The notes under the pieces are model-generated. The model had not been told where the DNA came from. It did no database searches and saw only the letters and a list, made by a program, of their open reading frames with translations. Shown one piece after another: positions 36,188 through 45,611 of a DNA stretch of 64,000 nt. Numbering within the stretch: the first letter of the stretch is position 1; every line of letters starts with the position of its first letter. The DNA is from JAJRPT01 sp965661945 (GTDB lineage: Bacteria; Bacteroidota; Ignavibacteria; Kapaibacteriales; UBA2268). The position numbers and the translations under genes are program-made. The stretch covers positions 248,001 to 312,000 of the forward strand of contig CBFIFP010000001.1 in assembly GCA_965661945.1 (NCBI GenBank), written 5' to 3'.

Positions 36188-36682
36188 TTATTTAAATAAA
36201 CCTACTTTTAAATCATTTGCATTGTAAATATGTTCTCCATCACAAAAGACTTTGCCATCACCAACAATCATAATTAATTTAGAGTTAAAAACTCTTTTAA
36301 TATCGATTTGATATTTGACTAATTTATTTTCTGGAAGAATTTGTCCTGTGAACTTAACATCAGAGCAACCTAAAGCTCTTCCCTTGCCTTTGTATCCTTG
36401 CCAGATAAGGAAAAAACCTATCAATTGCCATAAGGCGTCTAAGCCCAAACAACCGGGCATTACGGGGTCACCAACGAAATGACTTTTGAAAAACCATAAA
36501 TCTTCTTTAATGTCAAGTTCGGCGGTTATAATGCCTTTATTATATGCTCCACCTTCTAAGGAGATATTAGTAATCCTATCAATCATAAGCATATTAGGCA
36601 AAGGAAGTTTACCGTTTTCGATACCGTAAGTTTTCCCTTCGGCACATTCAATTAGTTCATCATACGAGAATGAATTTTTCAT
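36188..36682 (-). CDS. fabA: 3-hydroxyacyl-[ACP] dehydratase/isomerase, FabA type
   Basis: A 164-residue hotdog-fold enzyme. It starts with FSYDELIECAEG and LPLPNMLMIDRI. The active site reads FKSHFVGDPVMPGCLGLDALWQL (in part): H68 and D82 align with the catalytic His70 and Asp84 of E. coli FabA. GCLGLDALWQLIGFF and the absence of the FabZ-type Glu point to FabA rather than FabZ. FabA both dehydrates 3-hydroxydecanoyl-ACP and isomerises the double bond, the entry to unsaturated fatty acids without oxygen. FabA is best known from Proteobacteria. A TAAATTTG -7-like box (complement of 36714-36721) lies about 32 bases upstream. Confidence 0.88.
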   Translation of the reverse strand: MKNSFSYDELIECAEGKTYGIENGKLPLPNMLMIDRITNISLEGGAYNKGIITAELDIKEDLWFFKSHFVGDPVMPGCLGLDALWQLIGFFLIWQGYKGKGRALGCSDVKFTGQILPENKLVKYQIDIKRVFNSKLIMIVGDGKVFCDGEHIYNANDLKVGLFK

Positions 36683-36718
36683 TAAATTATTAACCTTGTA
36701 TTTTTCTAAATAGCAAAT

Positions 36719-38143
36719 TTAACATATTTTTTTAATTAATTTAAGTTTTGCGATGGATTCAATATGATAAGTTTGAGGAAACATATCAAATGGCTTAACA
36801 TATTCAATCTCATAAAACTCTTCTAACTCCTTGCAATCTCTAGCTTGAGTCATAGGATTACAACTCACATAAATTATTTCTTCACATTTTATTTCTAATA
36901 AATGATTTAATAAATTTTTATGAAGTCCAGACCTTGGAGGGTCGAGAATTATTTTATCTGGTTTGGGATATTGCTCTAATAATTGTGAAATATCTTTTGC
37001 GTGCAGATCGTAAGCAATAAAGTCAACATTATCGATATTATTGTTTTTAGCATTTCTTTTTGCATCATCGATTGAAGACTCTACAAGTTCAATCCCAATT
37101 AAGTTATTAACTCTTTTTGATAAAGGTAATGTAATTGAACCAGTTCCGCAATATAAATCCCAAATATATTCATGTTTGTTAGGGCTTACTGCTTCAATAA
37201 TATTAGAGATAAATTTATCAACTTGATAAGAATTAGTTTGAAAAAAACTAAATGGCGAGATTTCAAAAATTACATCTAAAATTCGTTCTTTTATAAAGCC
37301 TTCACCAAAGATAACTTCAGATAATTCTATCGTTACTGGATTTTTACTAATATTCAAAGAATGAATAAAATGTTTGACTTTAGATATTTTTTTCAACTCA
37401 TCAGCAAATTGAGTTATGAATTTACTTTCTTGGTCAGTTTCTGGGGTATTGGTAATTAGAATAACTAAAAATTCATTCAAATAGTTACTTTTTCTGATAA
37501 TCAAGCTTCTCAAAAAGCCAGTATGGTTTCTTAAATTGTAAGCACTTATATCGTTTTTTATTGCAATTTTCCTGCATAAATTTAAGATGTTGTTTCCAAT
37601 TTCATCTTGTATATGACATTGTTTGATATCAAGAATTTTATCAAATCTTCCAGAAATGTGCAAACCAAGAGCAAAATTCTTATGTTCTATATTATCATCA
37701 GATTGAATTTCATTATCTGTAAGCCATCGAGATGCTCCAAAAGAGAAATCCATTTTATTTCTGTAATTAAATATTTTCTCTGAAGGAATCGTATCAAATA
37801 AATTTCCAATTTTTAATTTATTGTGTCTAATAAAAGCATCCTCAACATGAGATTTTTTCCACATTAGTTGATTATTATAGTCCAAATTTTGCCAAGAACA
37901 GCCCCCACATTCATAAAAATAATTACATCGAGGGTCTATTCTATCGGGAGATTTTTCTAATATTTCTAAAATATTATTTTCATAAAATTTCTTTTTTTTG
38001 CTTACTCTTAATGTCCTTAAAACATCGCCTGGGACTGCCTTTTTGACAAAGTGCACTGCACCTTCATTGCGGGCTATTGCCTTACCTTCAAAACCAATTG
38101 TTTCGATTTTTAGGATATCTTCAATTCTTTTTTTATTTTTCAA
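36719..38143 (-). CDS. rlmD: 23S rRNA (uracil-5-)-methyltransferase, RumA/RlmD family
   Basis: A 474-residue SAM-dependent methyltransferase. An N-terminal TRAM domain (about 5-60) is followed by cysteines of a [4Fe-4S] cluster (RCNYFYECGGCSWQN plus QCHIQDE further on). The C-terminal Rossmann domain has WDLYCGTGSITL, ILDPPRSGLH and the catalytic Cys in YVSCNPMTQARD. It adds a methyl group to a uridine of 23S rRNA; which site cannot be told from sequence. It is divergent from the recombinase-like gene, with only 38 bases between the start codons. Confidence 0.92.
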   Translation of the reverse strand: MKNKKRIEDILKIETIGFEGKAIARNEGAVHFVKKAVPGDVLRTLRVSKKKKFYENNILEILEKSPDRIDPRCNYFYECGGCSWQNLDYNNQLMWKKSHVEDAFIRHNKLKIGNLFDTIPSEKIFNYRNKMDFSFGASRWLTDNEIQSDDNIEHKNFALGLHISGRFDKILDIKQCHIQDEIGNNILNLCRKIAIKNDISAYNLRNHTGFLRSLIIRKSNYLNEFLVILITNTPETDQESKFITQFADELKKISKVKHFIHSLNISKNPVTIELSEVIFGEGFIKERILDVIFEISPFSFFQTNSYQVDKFISNIIEAVSPNKHEYIWDLYCGTGSITLPLSKRVNNLIGIELVESSIDDAKRNAKNNNIDNVDFIAYDLHAKDISQLLEQYPKPDKIILDPPRSGLHKNLLNHLLEIKCEEIIYVSCNPMTQARDCKELEEFYEIEYVKPFDMFPQTYHIESIAKLKLIKKIC

Positions 38144-38176
38144 TTTGCTTTTCTCATTAATATTATTTTAATTTTG
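38144..38176 (+). promoter_or_regulatory. Promoter of the recombinase-like gene
   Basis: TTTG at 38144-38147, 21 bases, TAATTTTG at 38169-38176. Predicted start of transcription near 38180, two bases before the ATG at 38182. The -33 box touches the rlmD start codon on the other strand. Confidence 0.65.
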
Positions 38177-38181
38177 TAATT

Positions 38182-39060
38182 ATGATAGAAGACAAATTTA
38201 ATAAAATAGAATTAACTTCGGAACAATTATTTGATTTAATTTCAAAATACTTGGAACAAGCTAATGTTTCGAGTAATACTTTAAAGGCAAGAGAGTGCGC
38301 TTTGATGTACTTTTATAAATATCATAAAAGCCAAAAGTTATTTTACTTTATTCCTGAAAATATAATGAATTATCGTGATTACTTAATAAAAAAATCTGGT
38401 TTTTCTAATTATACTGTAATAAATTATTTATCTTCATTAAAAGGGTTTTGTGACTATCTTGCTTTGTGTTGCGTATTAGATAAAAATCCAGTAAGAAGAA
38501 TCAAATATAATTTAGAAAAAAAAGATGTTGAGCTGAATTATTTTAAATTTGTAGATATTTTAAATATAATAGAAAGCTATAAAGATTCGCAAAACTTAGA
38601 TTATATGTCTTTTAGGAATTTGATGTTACCATTATTTATGATATTTACAAGTGGAACGGAAAAAAACTATACTGAATTGAGATTGCGAGATTTGCATAAA
38701 AGGGAGCGAAGTTATATTTTAAATTTAGATGGTGTAGAGGTTAAAATAAATTCGGTTTTGAATAATCTTATAAATCAATATTTAGAAGTAAGATATCATA
38801 TTGAAGGAGATGACCTTTTGTTTATTACTTATGGAAAACGCTCTAAAGGTGAAAAGCTAAGTATTAGAAATCTTAGGGAAATAGCTAATGAGTTTGTATT
38901 GAAGTATGGGTTTAATGGTTCACCGATAAAAGTTTTACGTAACACTATGATATTTTACCATTATAAGAAGAATCCATCATTAAAGACTTTAAAACAAAAA
39001 TTTAGAATTGAAAATAAATATATTATTAAAAGATATATTAATGAATTTCCAAATTTTTAA
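38182..39060 (+). CDS. Degenerate tyrosine recombinase-like protein
   Basis: A 292-residue protein with the length and layout of a XerC/XerD recombinase. The N-terminal SAM-like core-binding domain (about 10-105) includes SSNTLKARECALMYFYKYH and YTVINYLSSLKGFCDYL (given in pieces). The C-terminal part follows the catalytic domain fold, but the box I TGLR motif is replaced by FTSGTEKN (155-162), so Arg I is missing. Box II HxLRH reads SPIKVLRNT, keeping R253 but losing both His. The later GH is absent. Y280 or Y285 may be the old nucleophile. A DNA-binding but non-cleaving role is plausible; activity cannot be ruled out without structure. It is followed by paaG after 64 bases. Confidence 0.7.
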   Translation: MIEDKFNKIELTSEQLFDLISKYLEQANVSSNTLKARECALMYFYKYHKSQKLFYFIPENIMNYRDYLIKKSGFSNYTVINYLSSLKGFCDYLALCCVLDKNPVRRIKYNLEKKDVELNYFKFVDILNIIESYKDSQNLDYMSFRNLMLPLFMIFTSGTEKNYTELRLRDLHKRERSYILNLDGVEVKINSVLNNLINQYLEVRYHIEGDDLLFITYGKRSKGEKLSIRNLREIANEFVLKYGFNGSPIKVLRNTMIFYHYKKNPSLKTLKQKFRIENKYIIKRYINEFPNF

Positions 39061-39124
39061 AGAACTTAAGAAATTAGAAATTTAGACTTAAATATTAAAA
39101 ATAGTAAAATTAATAAAGGAAAAG

Positions 39125-39880
39125 ATGAATTACATTTTAAAAGAAATTAAGAATAAAGTTGCGATTTTGTCTTTAAATAGACCTGATAAGTTAAATAGTT
39201 TTAACACAGAAATGGCAAAGCAACTCCAAAATTATCTTGATGAGATTAATGCTGATAGCAGTATAAATGTTGTAGTTTTAAAAGCAGAGGGGAAAGCATT
39301 TTGTGCTGGGCAAGATTTACAAGAAGCAATTGGTGAGGACGCTCCAGGAATTGATTCAATAGTTAGAAATTCGTATAATCCTATAATTTTAAAACTTCGT
39401 AATTTATCAAAACCAGTTATAGCTTTGGTGCAAGGAGTTGCAGCAGGAGCAGGGGCAAATATTGCATTTGCTTGTGATATTGTAATTGCAGGAAAATCAT
39501 CATCGTTCATTCAAGCGTTTAGTAAGATAGGTTTAGTTCCGGATAGTGGTGGAACTTTTATATTGCCAAGGTTAGTAGGCGGAAATGCACTAGCTTTAAT
39601 GCTCACAGGTGACAGAATTTCAGCAGAGAAAGCAAAATCTATGAATTTAGTTTATGAAGTTTTTGAGGATGATGTTTTATTAGATGAATCTATTAAAATT
39701 TCAGAAAAACTTGCAAAGCTCTCCCCTACAGGACTCAGACTCACAAAAGAGTTAGTAAATAAAACGTGGTCTAATACATTGGAGCAACAATTAAGGTTAG
39801 AGGAAGAATATCAGAAAATGGCTGGTAACTCACAAGAATATATAGATGGGGTGAATGCTTTTTTAAATAAAGGAAAGTGA
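39125..39880 (+). CDS. paaG: 2-(1,2-epoxy-1,2-dihydrophenyl)acetyl-CoA isomerase (enoyl-CoA hydratase family)
   Basis: A 251-residue crotonase-fold protein. The oxyanion-hole segments are KAFCAGQDLQEA and GVAAGAGANIAFACDIVIAG (in part). The phrase KIGLVPDSGGTFILPRLVGG is the pattern of PaaG, which isomerises the ring epoxide of phenylacetyl-CoA to oxepin-CoA, the substrate of PaaZ. An Asp rather than Glu in VPDSGGT fits PaaG, while classic hydratases have Glu there. paaZ lies 16 kb away on the same strand. A ribosome binding site AAGGAAA is close to the ATG. General crotonase activity is the alternative. Confidence 0.83.
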   Translation: MNYILKEIKNKVAILSLNRPDKLNSFNTEMAKQLQNYLDEINADSSINVVVLKAEGKAFCAGQDLQEAIGEDAPGIDSIVRNSYNPIILKLRNLSKPVIALVQGVAAGAGANIAFACDIVIAGKSSSFIQAFSKIGLVPDSGGTFILPRLVGGNALALMLTGDRISAEKAKSMNLVYEVFEDDVLLDESIKISEKLAKLSPTGLRLTKELVNKTWSNTLEQQLRLEEEYQKMAGNSQEYIDGVNAFLNKGK

Positions 39881-39911
39881 TTTTATAAATTATTTTGTGA
39901 TTTTTAAAAAT

Positions 39912-39946
39912 AAAAAGCCCTAACTTTGATTTCTAGGGCTTTTTAA
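39912..39946. terminator. Bidirectional terminator between paaG and serC
   Basis: AAAAAGCCCTA (39912-39922) pairs perfectly with TAGGGCTTTTT (39934-39944), with an 11-base loop, between convergent genes. Confidence 0.92.
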
Positions 39947-39966
39947 TTTGAATAAATTTTGGTATT

Positions 39967-41046
39967 TTATTTATTGTTTTGATAAAAATCTTTCATAAAG
40001 TCAGCTAGAGCTTGGCAAGATTCTACAAGGCAAGCATTATAAATACTTGCTCTAATTCCACCTACTGAGCGGTGACCTTTAAGTCCGTCAAGATTTTTAG
40101 CAGTTGCTTCTTTTATAAACTTATTTTCTAATTCTTCGGTTGGTAAGTTAAAAGTAACATTCATTATTGAGCGATCTTCTCTATGAGTAACAGAACCTTT
40201 ATAAAATTCAGGTAATTCATCTATTAGGTTATAAATCAAACCTGCTTTAAAATTGTTTCTTTCTTCTACAACTTTAAGACCGCCATCAGCAATTATCCAT
40301 TTCATTGTTTCGTTTACAACAAAAACAGGTAATACTGGAGGAGTGTTAAACATAGTATCTTTATCTACGTGAGTTTTATAGCTAAATATTGTTAATAAAT
40401 TAGAATTAATTTTTTCGAGCAATGATTTTTTGATAACTACTAATGTAACACCAGATGGTCCGATATTCTTTTGGGCACCAGCATAAATTAAGCTGAATTT
40501 TGAGAAATCTAATTCTCTTGAAAAGATATCAGAAGACATATCACATATTAGTGGAGCGTTAGTTTCTGGAAGTTTGTCAAATCTAGTTCCAAAGATTGTA
40601 TTGTTTGAAGTAAAATGTAGGTAATCTGCATTGTTATTTATATTTAGATTTTTTGGAATATAATTGAAATTACTATCTTCGGAAGTTCCCGCAACATTAA
40701 CATTACCTACTTTTTTAGCTTCTTGGATAGCGTTAGATGCCCAGGTACCAGTATTGATGTAATCAGCAGAGTTTGTTAAGAAATTAAGAGCTACCATTGC
40801 AAATTGCATTGATGCTCCACCACCAAGATATAACACAGAGTATTCATCTTTAGATAACTTCATAAGGGATAATGTATTATCTATTGCTTGATCAAAGAGT
40901 GCTACAATTGGTTTAGAGCGGTGGCTCATCTCCATTACTGACATTCCTAAACCAAGATATTCATTTGTGGCTTTGCTTGTTGCTTCTAACACTGGAATTG
41001 GTAAAACTCCAGGACCTGCAGAGAAATTATGAATTCTATTCATCAT
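39967..41046 (-). CDS. serC: Phosphoserine aminotransferase
   Basis: A 359-residue PLP enzyme of serine (and pyridoxine) synthesis that transaminates 3-phosphohydroxypyruvate. It begins RIHNFSAGPGVLP, has GGGASMQFAM for phosphate binding, and the PLP Lys K193 in YAGAQKNIGPSG; HRSKP and SIYNACLVESCQALADFM follow the family. Length is normal. A TAATTTTG -7 box (complement of 41075-41082) gives a leader of about 25 bases. Two adjacent ATG codons are possible starts; the first is listed. Confidence 0.97.
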   Translation of the reverse strand: MMNRIHNFSAGPGVLPIPVLEATSKATNEYLGLGMSVMEMSHRSKPIVALFDQAIDNTLSLMKLSKDEYSVLYLGGGASMQFAMVALNFLTNSADYINTGTWASNAIQEAKKVGNVNVAGTSEDSNFNYIPKNLNINNNADYLHFTSNNTIFGTRFDKLPETNAPLICDMSSDIFSRELDFSKFSLIYAGAQKNIGPSGVTLVVIKKSLLEKINSNLLTIFSYKTHVDKDTMFNTPPVLPVFVVNETMKWIIADGGLKVVEERNNFKAGLIYNLIDELPEFYKGSVTHREDRSIMNVTFNLPTEELENKFIKEATAKNLDGLKGHRSVGGIRASIYNACLVESCQALADFMKDFYQNNK

Positions 41047-41211
41047 TATTCCATTTTTTTAATTAAATAATTTACAAAATTATGAATATATAAATTCATT
41101 TCTAAATTTATTATAAATTAATTTTGTGTTAAGATTAATTTTTGGTAAAAATCGATTATGAATAAAAATATATTGTAGAAAAAATATTTTATTATTAGTA
41201 AAAAAAAATGA

Positions 41212-41916
41212 TTAGCTATCAAAAGTAATTAAATTTTGTTCGAGCATACTTAAATAGTCATCTCCACCTATTATTATGTGGTCGATAATTGGTATTCCTA
41301 TTATTTTGCCAGATTTTATTAACATTTCAGTGGCTACTAAATCATTTTTAGAAGGAGTAACAGAACCTGAGGGGTGGTTGTGCATTAAAATAATGGTTGA
41401 TGTATTATTTTCGATTGCTTCCCTAAAAACATCTCTTGGGTGCACTATTGAAGCATCTAAAGTACCAATAGAAATATATACGTCTTTTATAATTCGCTTT
41501 CTGGTATCAAGCAGGATTGCAAGAAATTTTTCTTGCTTGGAACCATAAAATTTTGGAATGTATAACTTTGCTATCATATCAGCAGAGGTGATAGATTTTT
41601 GGTTATTCGGTTCTGTCTTAATTCTTTTTGAAAGTTCTATAGCAGATAATAAAGTAATTGCTCTTGCGTTGCCTAATCCTTTTATTTTAGTTATTTTACT
41701 AATATTTAAACTAGTTAATTGATAAACTGAACCAGCAGTGGAAATTAGTTCTTTTGCTGCGTCTAAAGCTGAAAAACCTTTAGAACCACTGCCTATCAAA
41801 ATAGCAAGAAGTTCTGAGTTACTTAAATTTGCAGCACCGTATTTTGCAAGTTTTTCACGAGGTCTGTCGTCTTCTGACCAATTTTTAATTGATTTATATT
41901 TTAATTCATCAGCCAC
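41212..41916 (-). CDS. radC: RadC-family JAB-domain protein
   Basis: A 234-residue protein. The N-terminal half has a helix-hairpin-helix-like region (KITKIKGLGNARAITLLSAIEL, given in part). The C-terminal JAB/MPN metalloprotease-like fold has the motif MHNHPSGSVTPSKND plus a second acidic strand. RadC was linked to DNA repair, but this has not held up and its real function is unknown. It overlaps the cutA stop by eight bases, so the two form a small operon. Confidence 0.95.
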   Translation of the reverse strand: MADELKYKSIKNWSEDDRPREKLAKYGAANLSNSELLAILIGSGSKGFSALDAAKELISTAGSVYQLTSLNISKITKIKGLGNARAITLLSAIELSKRIKTEPNNQKSITSADMIAKLYIPKFYGSKQEKFLAILLDTRKRIIKDVYISIGTLDASIVHPRDVFREAIENNTSTIILMHNHPSGSVTPSKNDLVATEMLIKSGKIIGIPIIDHIIIGGDDYLSMLEQNLITFDS

Positions 41917-42235
41917 AGTAATCCTCAGCCCAATTTAAATATTTATCATAAACATAATTACTACTTAGAGCTATTATTTCGGGTACTTCGTCTTCGTGAT
42001 GTTTTAAAATTAATTCTTCGAGTTTGTTATAGTTTTTTGAAAATGTTTTCATTATAATTGTATATTCCGAACGTTGTTCTATTTTACCTTTCCATTCGTA
42101 AATAGATGAAACATTATGAATTATATTAGCACAAGCAATTAATTTTGCTTTTACTAATACAGTAGCTAATATTTCAGCATTTTTTAGAGAACCAGTGTTG
42201 CATAATAATACATTTAGATTGTTTTCTGGAGTCAT
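41909..42235 (-). CDS. cutA: CutA-family divalent-ion tolerance protein
   Basis: A 108-residue ferredoxin-like fold protein. The family phrases are CANIIHNVSSIYEWKGKIE (in part), EYTIIMKTF, and HHEDEVPEIIALS. CutA forms trimers; it was linked to copper tolerance but its precise role is open. It comes directly upstream of radC on the same strand. Confidence 0.95.
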   Translation of the reverse strand: MTPENNLNVLLCNTGSLKNAEILATVLVKAKLIACANIIHNVSSIYEWKGKIEQRSEYTIIMKTFSKNYNKLEELILKHHEDEVPEIIALSSNYVYDKYLNWAEDYCG

Positions 42236-42300
42236 TATTTTAATTTGATATTAAAAAAAAGTAAATTTAACACTTTTATATGTTTTTTGCAATTTGAAAG

Positions 42301-43749
42301 CTATAATTTTGCTTTTTTCCATTTAGAATTATAGTAGAAATAAATCGGCATTCCTATTGCAACTAAGAATAATCCAAATACCGAATTTATAATTTCTGTA
42401 CGCTCATTTACATAATTATCTATGTCATTGTATAATGTAAAAATTACAAATAAACTTGCAAAGAATACAAATATTGCTGGAATGTAAGGATAACCAATTA
42501 CTTTATATGGTCTTGGAACATCAGGCATTTTTTTTCTTAATATAAAAACCCCATAAGCTCCTGCTGCATAAAAGACCCAAGATACAAATATTAGCATATC
42601 AGTTAAGGTATCGAAAGTTCCGGTGAGAACAAGCAATGAACTCCAAATTGCTTGCCAGATTAGTGAGTTAGCTGGGGTTTTCCATCTGGAATGTGAATTG
42701 CCTATTTTTTTAAAAAACATTCCGTTTCTTGACATAGCATAATATACTCTTGCCGAAACCATTATTGTTCCGTTTGAGGTACCAAAAGTAGAGATCATTA
42801 CTGCAGCTGATACAAAAGCAGCACCTATCTCACCCATTGACAGTAAAGCAACATCAGCTGCAACTATTGTGGATTTAGCCATTTCTTCTACGTTAAGAAC
42901 ATAAATGAAAGCTAAATTTATAATTATATAAATTGCTATTATTATAATAGTTCCAAGAATTAATGAAAGTGGAATGTTTTTTTGAGGTTGCTTTACTTCT
43001 CCAGCAATATATGTTATATTATTCCAGCCATCATAACTCCAAAATGCTCCAGACAAAGCAGCTATTATACCTGCAAATATACCAGCTCCTCTGAATGAAT
43101 AAGTAGATGCGTTTTGTGTAAAGTTTACGATTGAACTTTCAGACCATGTAAATGCAAAAAATACTAATATTAGAATCGCTAATACCTTAGCGATTGTAAA
43201 AAAATTAGCTATTCGTCCACCAAAAATTACTCCAAAATAATTAGCTAAAGTTAGGAAAAATATTGTTCCAATTGTTATTATTTTTATTCCAAAGTATTGT
43301 AATGGATATATGTTACCTATGAAAGGTATATGGAACATAGAGCCTTGAATTAATTTATCTGAAAATAGTGGTGGTATGTAAAATGATGTAAAGTATTGGG
43401 AATACTCAGCGAATACCCATGTAATTGAGGCAATTGAACCGGTTTGGATTATTCCGAAAAGTCCCCAACCATAAAGAAATGCAAATAGACGACCATACAT
43501 TTTTTCGAAGAAGACATATTGCCCGCCTGTTGCTGTAATCATTGAAGCTATTTCAGCGTTAGTTAATGCTCCGAAGAGAGTTAAAATACCAGCTGCTACC
43601 CAAATGAAGATAAGTAACTCTGGAGAGCCAAGTTGGTCCGCCATAACAGCAGGTTTTTTAAAAATACCTGAACCAACTACTGCACCAATTACAATAGTAA
43701 GCGTTGTGAAAAAACCAAGTGATTGTTTTAAATCTCTTTCTTCGTTCAT
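42301..43749 (-). CDS. APC-superfamily amino acid permease
   Basis: A 482-residue inner-membrane protein with 12 hydrophobic helices. It has the APC start LGFFTTLTIVIGAVVGSGIFKKP (in part: GAVVGSGIF), the helix 3 to 4 region GGQYVFFEKMYG, FWSYDGWNNITYIAGEVKQPQKNIP (in part) in the middle and RVYYAMSRNGMFFK in helix 8-9. The SDG/WN segment places it near the L-type (LAT) amino acid transporters. The substrate is probably a neutral amino acid, by inference. It stands alone. Confidence 0.92.
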   Translation of the reverse strand: MNEERDLKQSLGFFTTLTIVIGAVVGSGIFKKPAVMADQLGSPELLIFIWVAAGILTLFGALTNAEIASMITATGGQYVFFEKMYGRLFAFLYGWGLFGIIQTGSIASITWVFAEYSQYFTSFYIPPLFSDKLIQGSMFHIPFIGNIYPLQYFGIKIITIGTIFFLTLANYFGVIFGGRIANFFTIAKVLAILILVFFAFTWSESSIVNFTQNASTYSFRGAGIFAGIIAALSGAFWSYDGWNNITYIAGEVKQPQKNIPLSLILGTIIIIAIYIIINLAFIYVLNVEEMAKSTIVAADVALLSMGEIGAAFVSAAVMISTFGTSNGTIMVSARVYYAMSRNGMFFKKIGNSHSRWKTPANSLIWQAIWSSLLVLTGTFDTLTDMLIFVSWVFYAAGAYGVFILRKKMPDVPRPYKVIGYPYIPAIFVFFASLFVIFTLYNDIDNYVNERTEIINSVFGLFLVAIGMPIYFYYNSKWKKAKL

Positions 43750-43900
43750 TTAATTATGAATTCAAATAAAAAACTAAATTAAAAATATTTGTTTAAAATA
43801 CCTTAAAAAATTCATATTGTTAATAAGTTTTAGATGAATAGATTTAGATTTTTATTTTTTCTCTGCACAAATAATTGAACTGTTTACAGAATAAATGAAA

Positions 43901-45580
43901 CTACTCTTTAATTATTTTCTTAGAAACTACTTTTCCATCTATTTCCAATTTTAAGATATAAGTTGAATTAATTTGATTCTTTAAATTTATATTGAAATAG
44001 TTTTTACCAATTTTACTATATCCTTTGTAAATATTTTGGATTAGTCTTCCATTTAAGTCATATAGATTTAACATGCAATTTACTCTAATCTCAGAATAAA
44101 ATTCAATTGCGACTTCATTACTTGTTGGATTTGGATAAATAGACATTGAGCTTTTTATTTGCTCAACACTATTAGTTTCTGATTTACTCTTTTGTTTTAA
44201 AACAACAATTGAAGATGCTGGTACATCTACAAGAATTGACTTTCCTTCTGTTATGCTTTCGTCAAAAATTACTTTCTCAAAGTTATTTAAAGTTGTTGTA
44301 CCATTGCCTGTTGTTAATAAAACTTTATAATCTCCTGGAGCAAGATTTTTAAATTCAAGTTGAGACTTATTTTTTACAATAGAAATAATATTAACATTGC
44401 CAGAATTATTAACAAAAGCAATTGGGTCAACGTTTCCATCATCGCTTGTTACTCCTACTCTTTCATCACCCGGTCTAATGTTTTTAATATATTGTGAAGC
44501 ATATTTTGTTCTTATTTTTAAATCAATATTATAATTATCTGGTGATATAAACTCAGTTCCCAAATACGAATAATGGTCAGACCCTTCAATAGGTGCAGAT
44601 ATACTTGACATATATTGATATGCGGAGTTATTTGCTAATTTTAATGATTTATGAATTTCATTATAATTATGTCCTAGTGACCACCACTCTAACATAGAAG
44701 TTCTTACATTATACTGCTTTCCTATTTCGGCTACTTTTAAATAATTTTCTTCAGTTCTGCCAGTATATAAATGATAAGAAAATTCCGTCCAATATTCTAA
44801 AAATCTTGGTACTTCTACAAATTTCTTTAAATAATTATCATTGAGTGCGTTATTGACATTAGTGCAAGAGGAAGCAATGAATTCAGGTGTAAATCCGTTT
44901 ACTTTTAATAAATCACCAGCAGCCACCATACACTGCCCTACTAATTTTCCATCTCCAAATTTAGCTACATCTGGTTCTAAGAATACTTCTAAAGCATCAG
45001 GAGTAAATCCGTATTTTTCATTAATATGAGTAAAAGCAGCTAAGACAACTTCAGCATATTCTTCTGGATTATTATGAATATAATCTTCCGCATTTAAGTT
45101 TTGTTTAAATGCAACGTAGCATAAATTAATATATAGTTTTTGACCATTTTCTTCGAGTTTCTTTTTTAATGGTAATAGCCCAACCTTAATTTTATTATCT
45201 AATTCACTAAAATGAAAGCCGGACATATCTAAATCATTTGGGTTATCATTATCATTAATAGTTAAGTATCTCAATCCTTTCCATTCATCATAAGTTATTT
45301 TACCATCAATCATATCTTGCCAATTATCATTTGTATTTTCAACCCCTGAGCGAAACTCTATTCTACACCTTGTAACACCAATAGAATCAACCATTATATC
45401 CATTAAGTCATCAGTAATATATTTATAAGTAGTATCTGTTCCCATCATAGTTCCAGTATGAGATACTATACTTAAGCCAGTTTCCCAGCCCTGAAAAGTC
45501 TGATAACGTGTGTTGGTATCTAAATGTAAAACCGCAGAATTTAAAGTAAAAATATTTAGAATGAGTAAAAGTATCAACAT
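43901..45580 (-). CDS. Secreted glycoside hydrolase-like protein with T9SS sorting domain
   Basis: A 559-residue exported protein. It has a signal peptide (about 1-16), then a TIM-barrel-like domain to about residue 390 that resembles GH30/clan GH-A enzymes (YQTFQGWETGLS near the start). VFLEPDVAKF contains a likely acid/base Glu and RTSMLEWWSLGH a likely nucleophile Glu. A beta-sandwich of about 80 residues follows, then a C-terminal T9SS type A sorting domain (MSIYPNPTSNEVAIEF, LNLYDLNGRLIQNI). It is probably released or fixed at the cell surface to act on polysaccharide; the substrate is unknown. ATG 45580 is used because a TATATTTG -7 box (complement of 45612-45619) lies inside the longer TTG-started version. 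Confidence 0.8.
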   Translation of the reverse strand: MLILLLILNIFTLNSAVLHLDTNTRYQTFQGWETGLSIVSHTGTMMGTDTTYKYITDDLMDIMVDSIGVTRCRIEFRSGVENTNDNWQDMIDGKITYDEWKGLRYLTINDNDNPNDLDMSGFHFSELDNKIKVGLLPLKKKLEENGQKLYINLCYVAFKQNLNAEDYIHNNPEEYAEVVLAAFTHINEKYGFTPDALEVFLEPDVAKFGDGKLVGQCMVAAGDLLKVNGFTPEFIASSCTNVNNALNDNYLKKFVEVPRFLEYWTEFSYHLYTGRTEENYLKVAEIGKQYNVRTSMLEWWSLGHNYNEIHKSLKLANNSAYQYMSSISAPIEGSDHYSYLGTEFISPDNYNIDLKIRTKYASQYIKNIRPGDERVGVTSDDGNVDPIAFVNNSGNVNIISIVKNKSQLEFKNLAPGDYKVLLTTGNGTTTLNNFEKVIFDESITEGKSILVDVPASSIVVLKQKSKSETNSVEQIKSSMSIYPNPTSNEVAIEFYSEIRVNCMLNLYDLNGRLIQNIYKGYSKIGKNYFNINLKNQINSTYILKLEIDGKVVSKKIIKE

Positions 45581-45611
45581 AATAAACTCAAATTTATTAA
45601 AAAAAATAACA

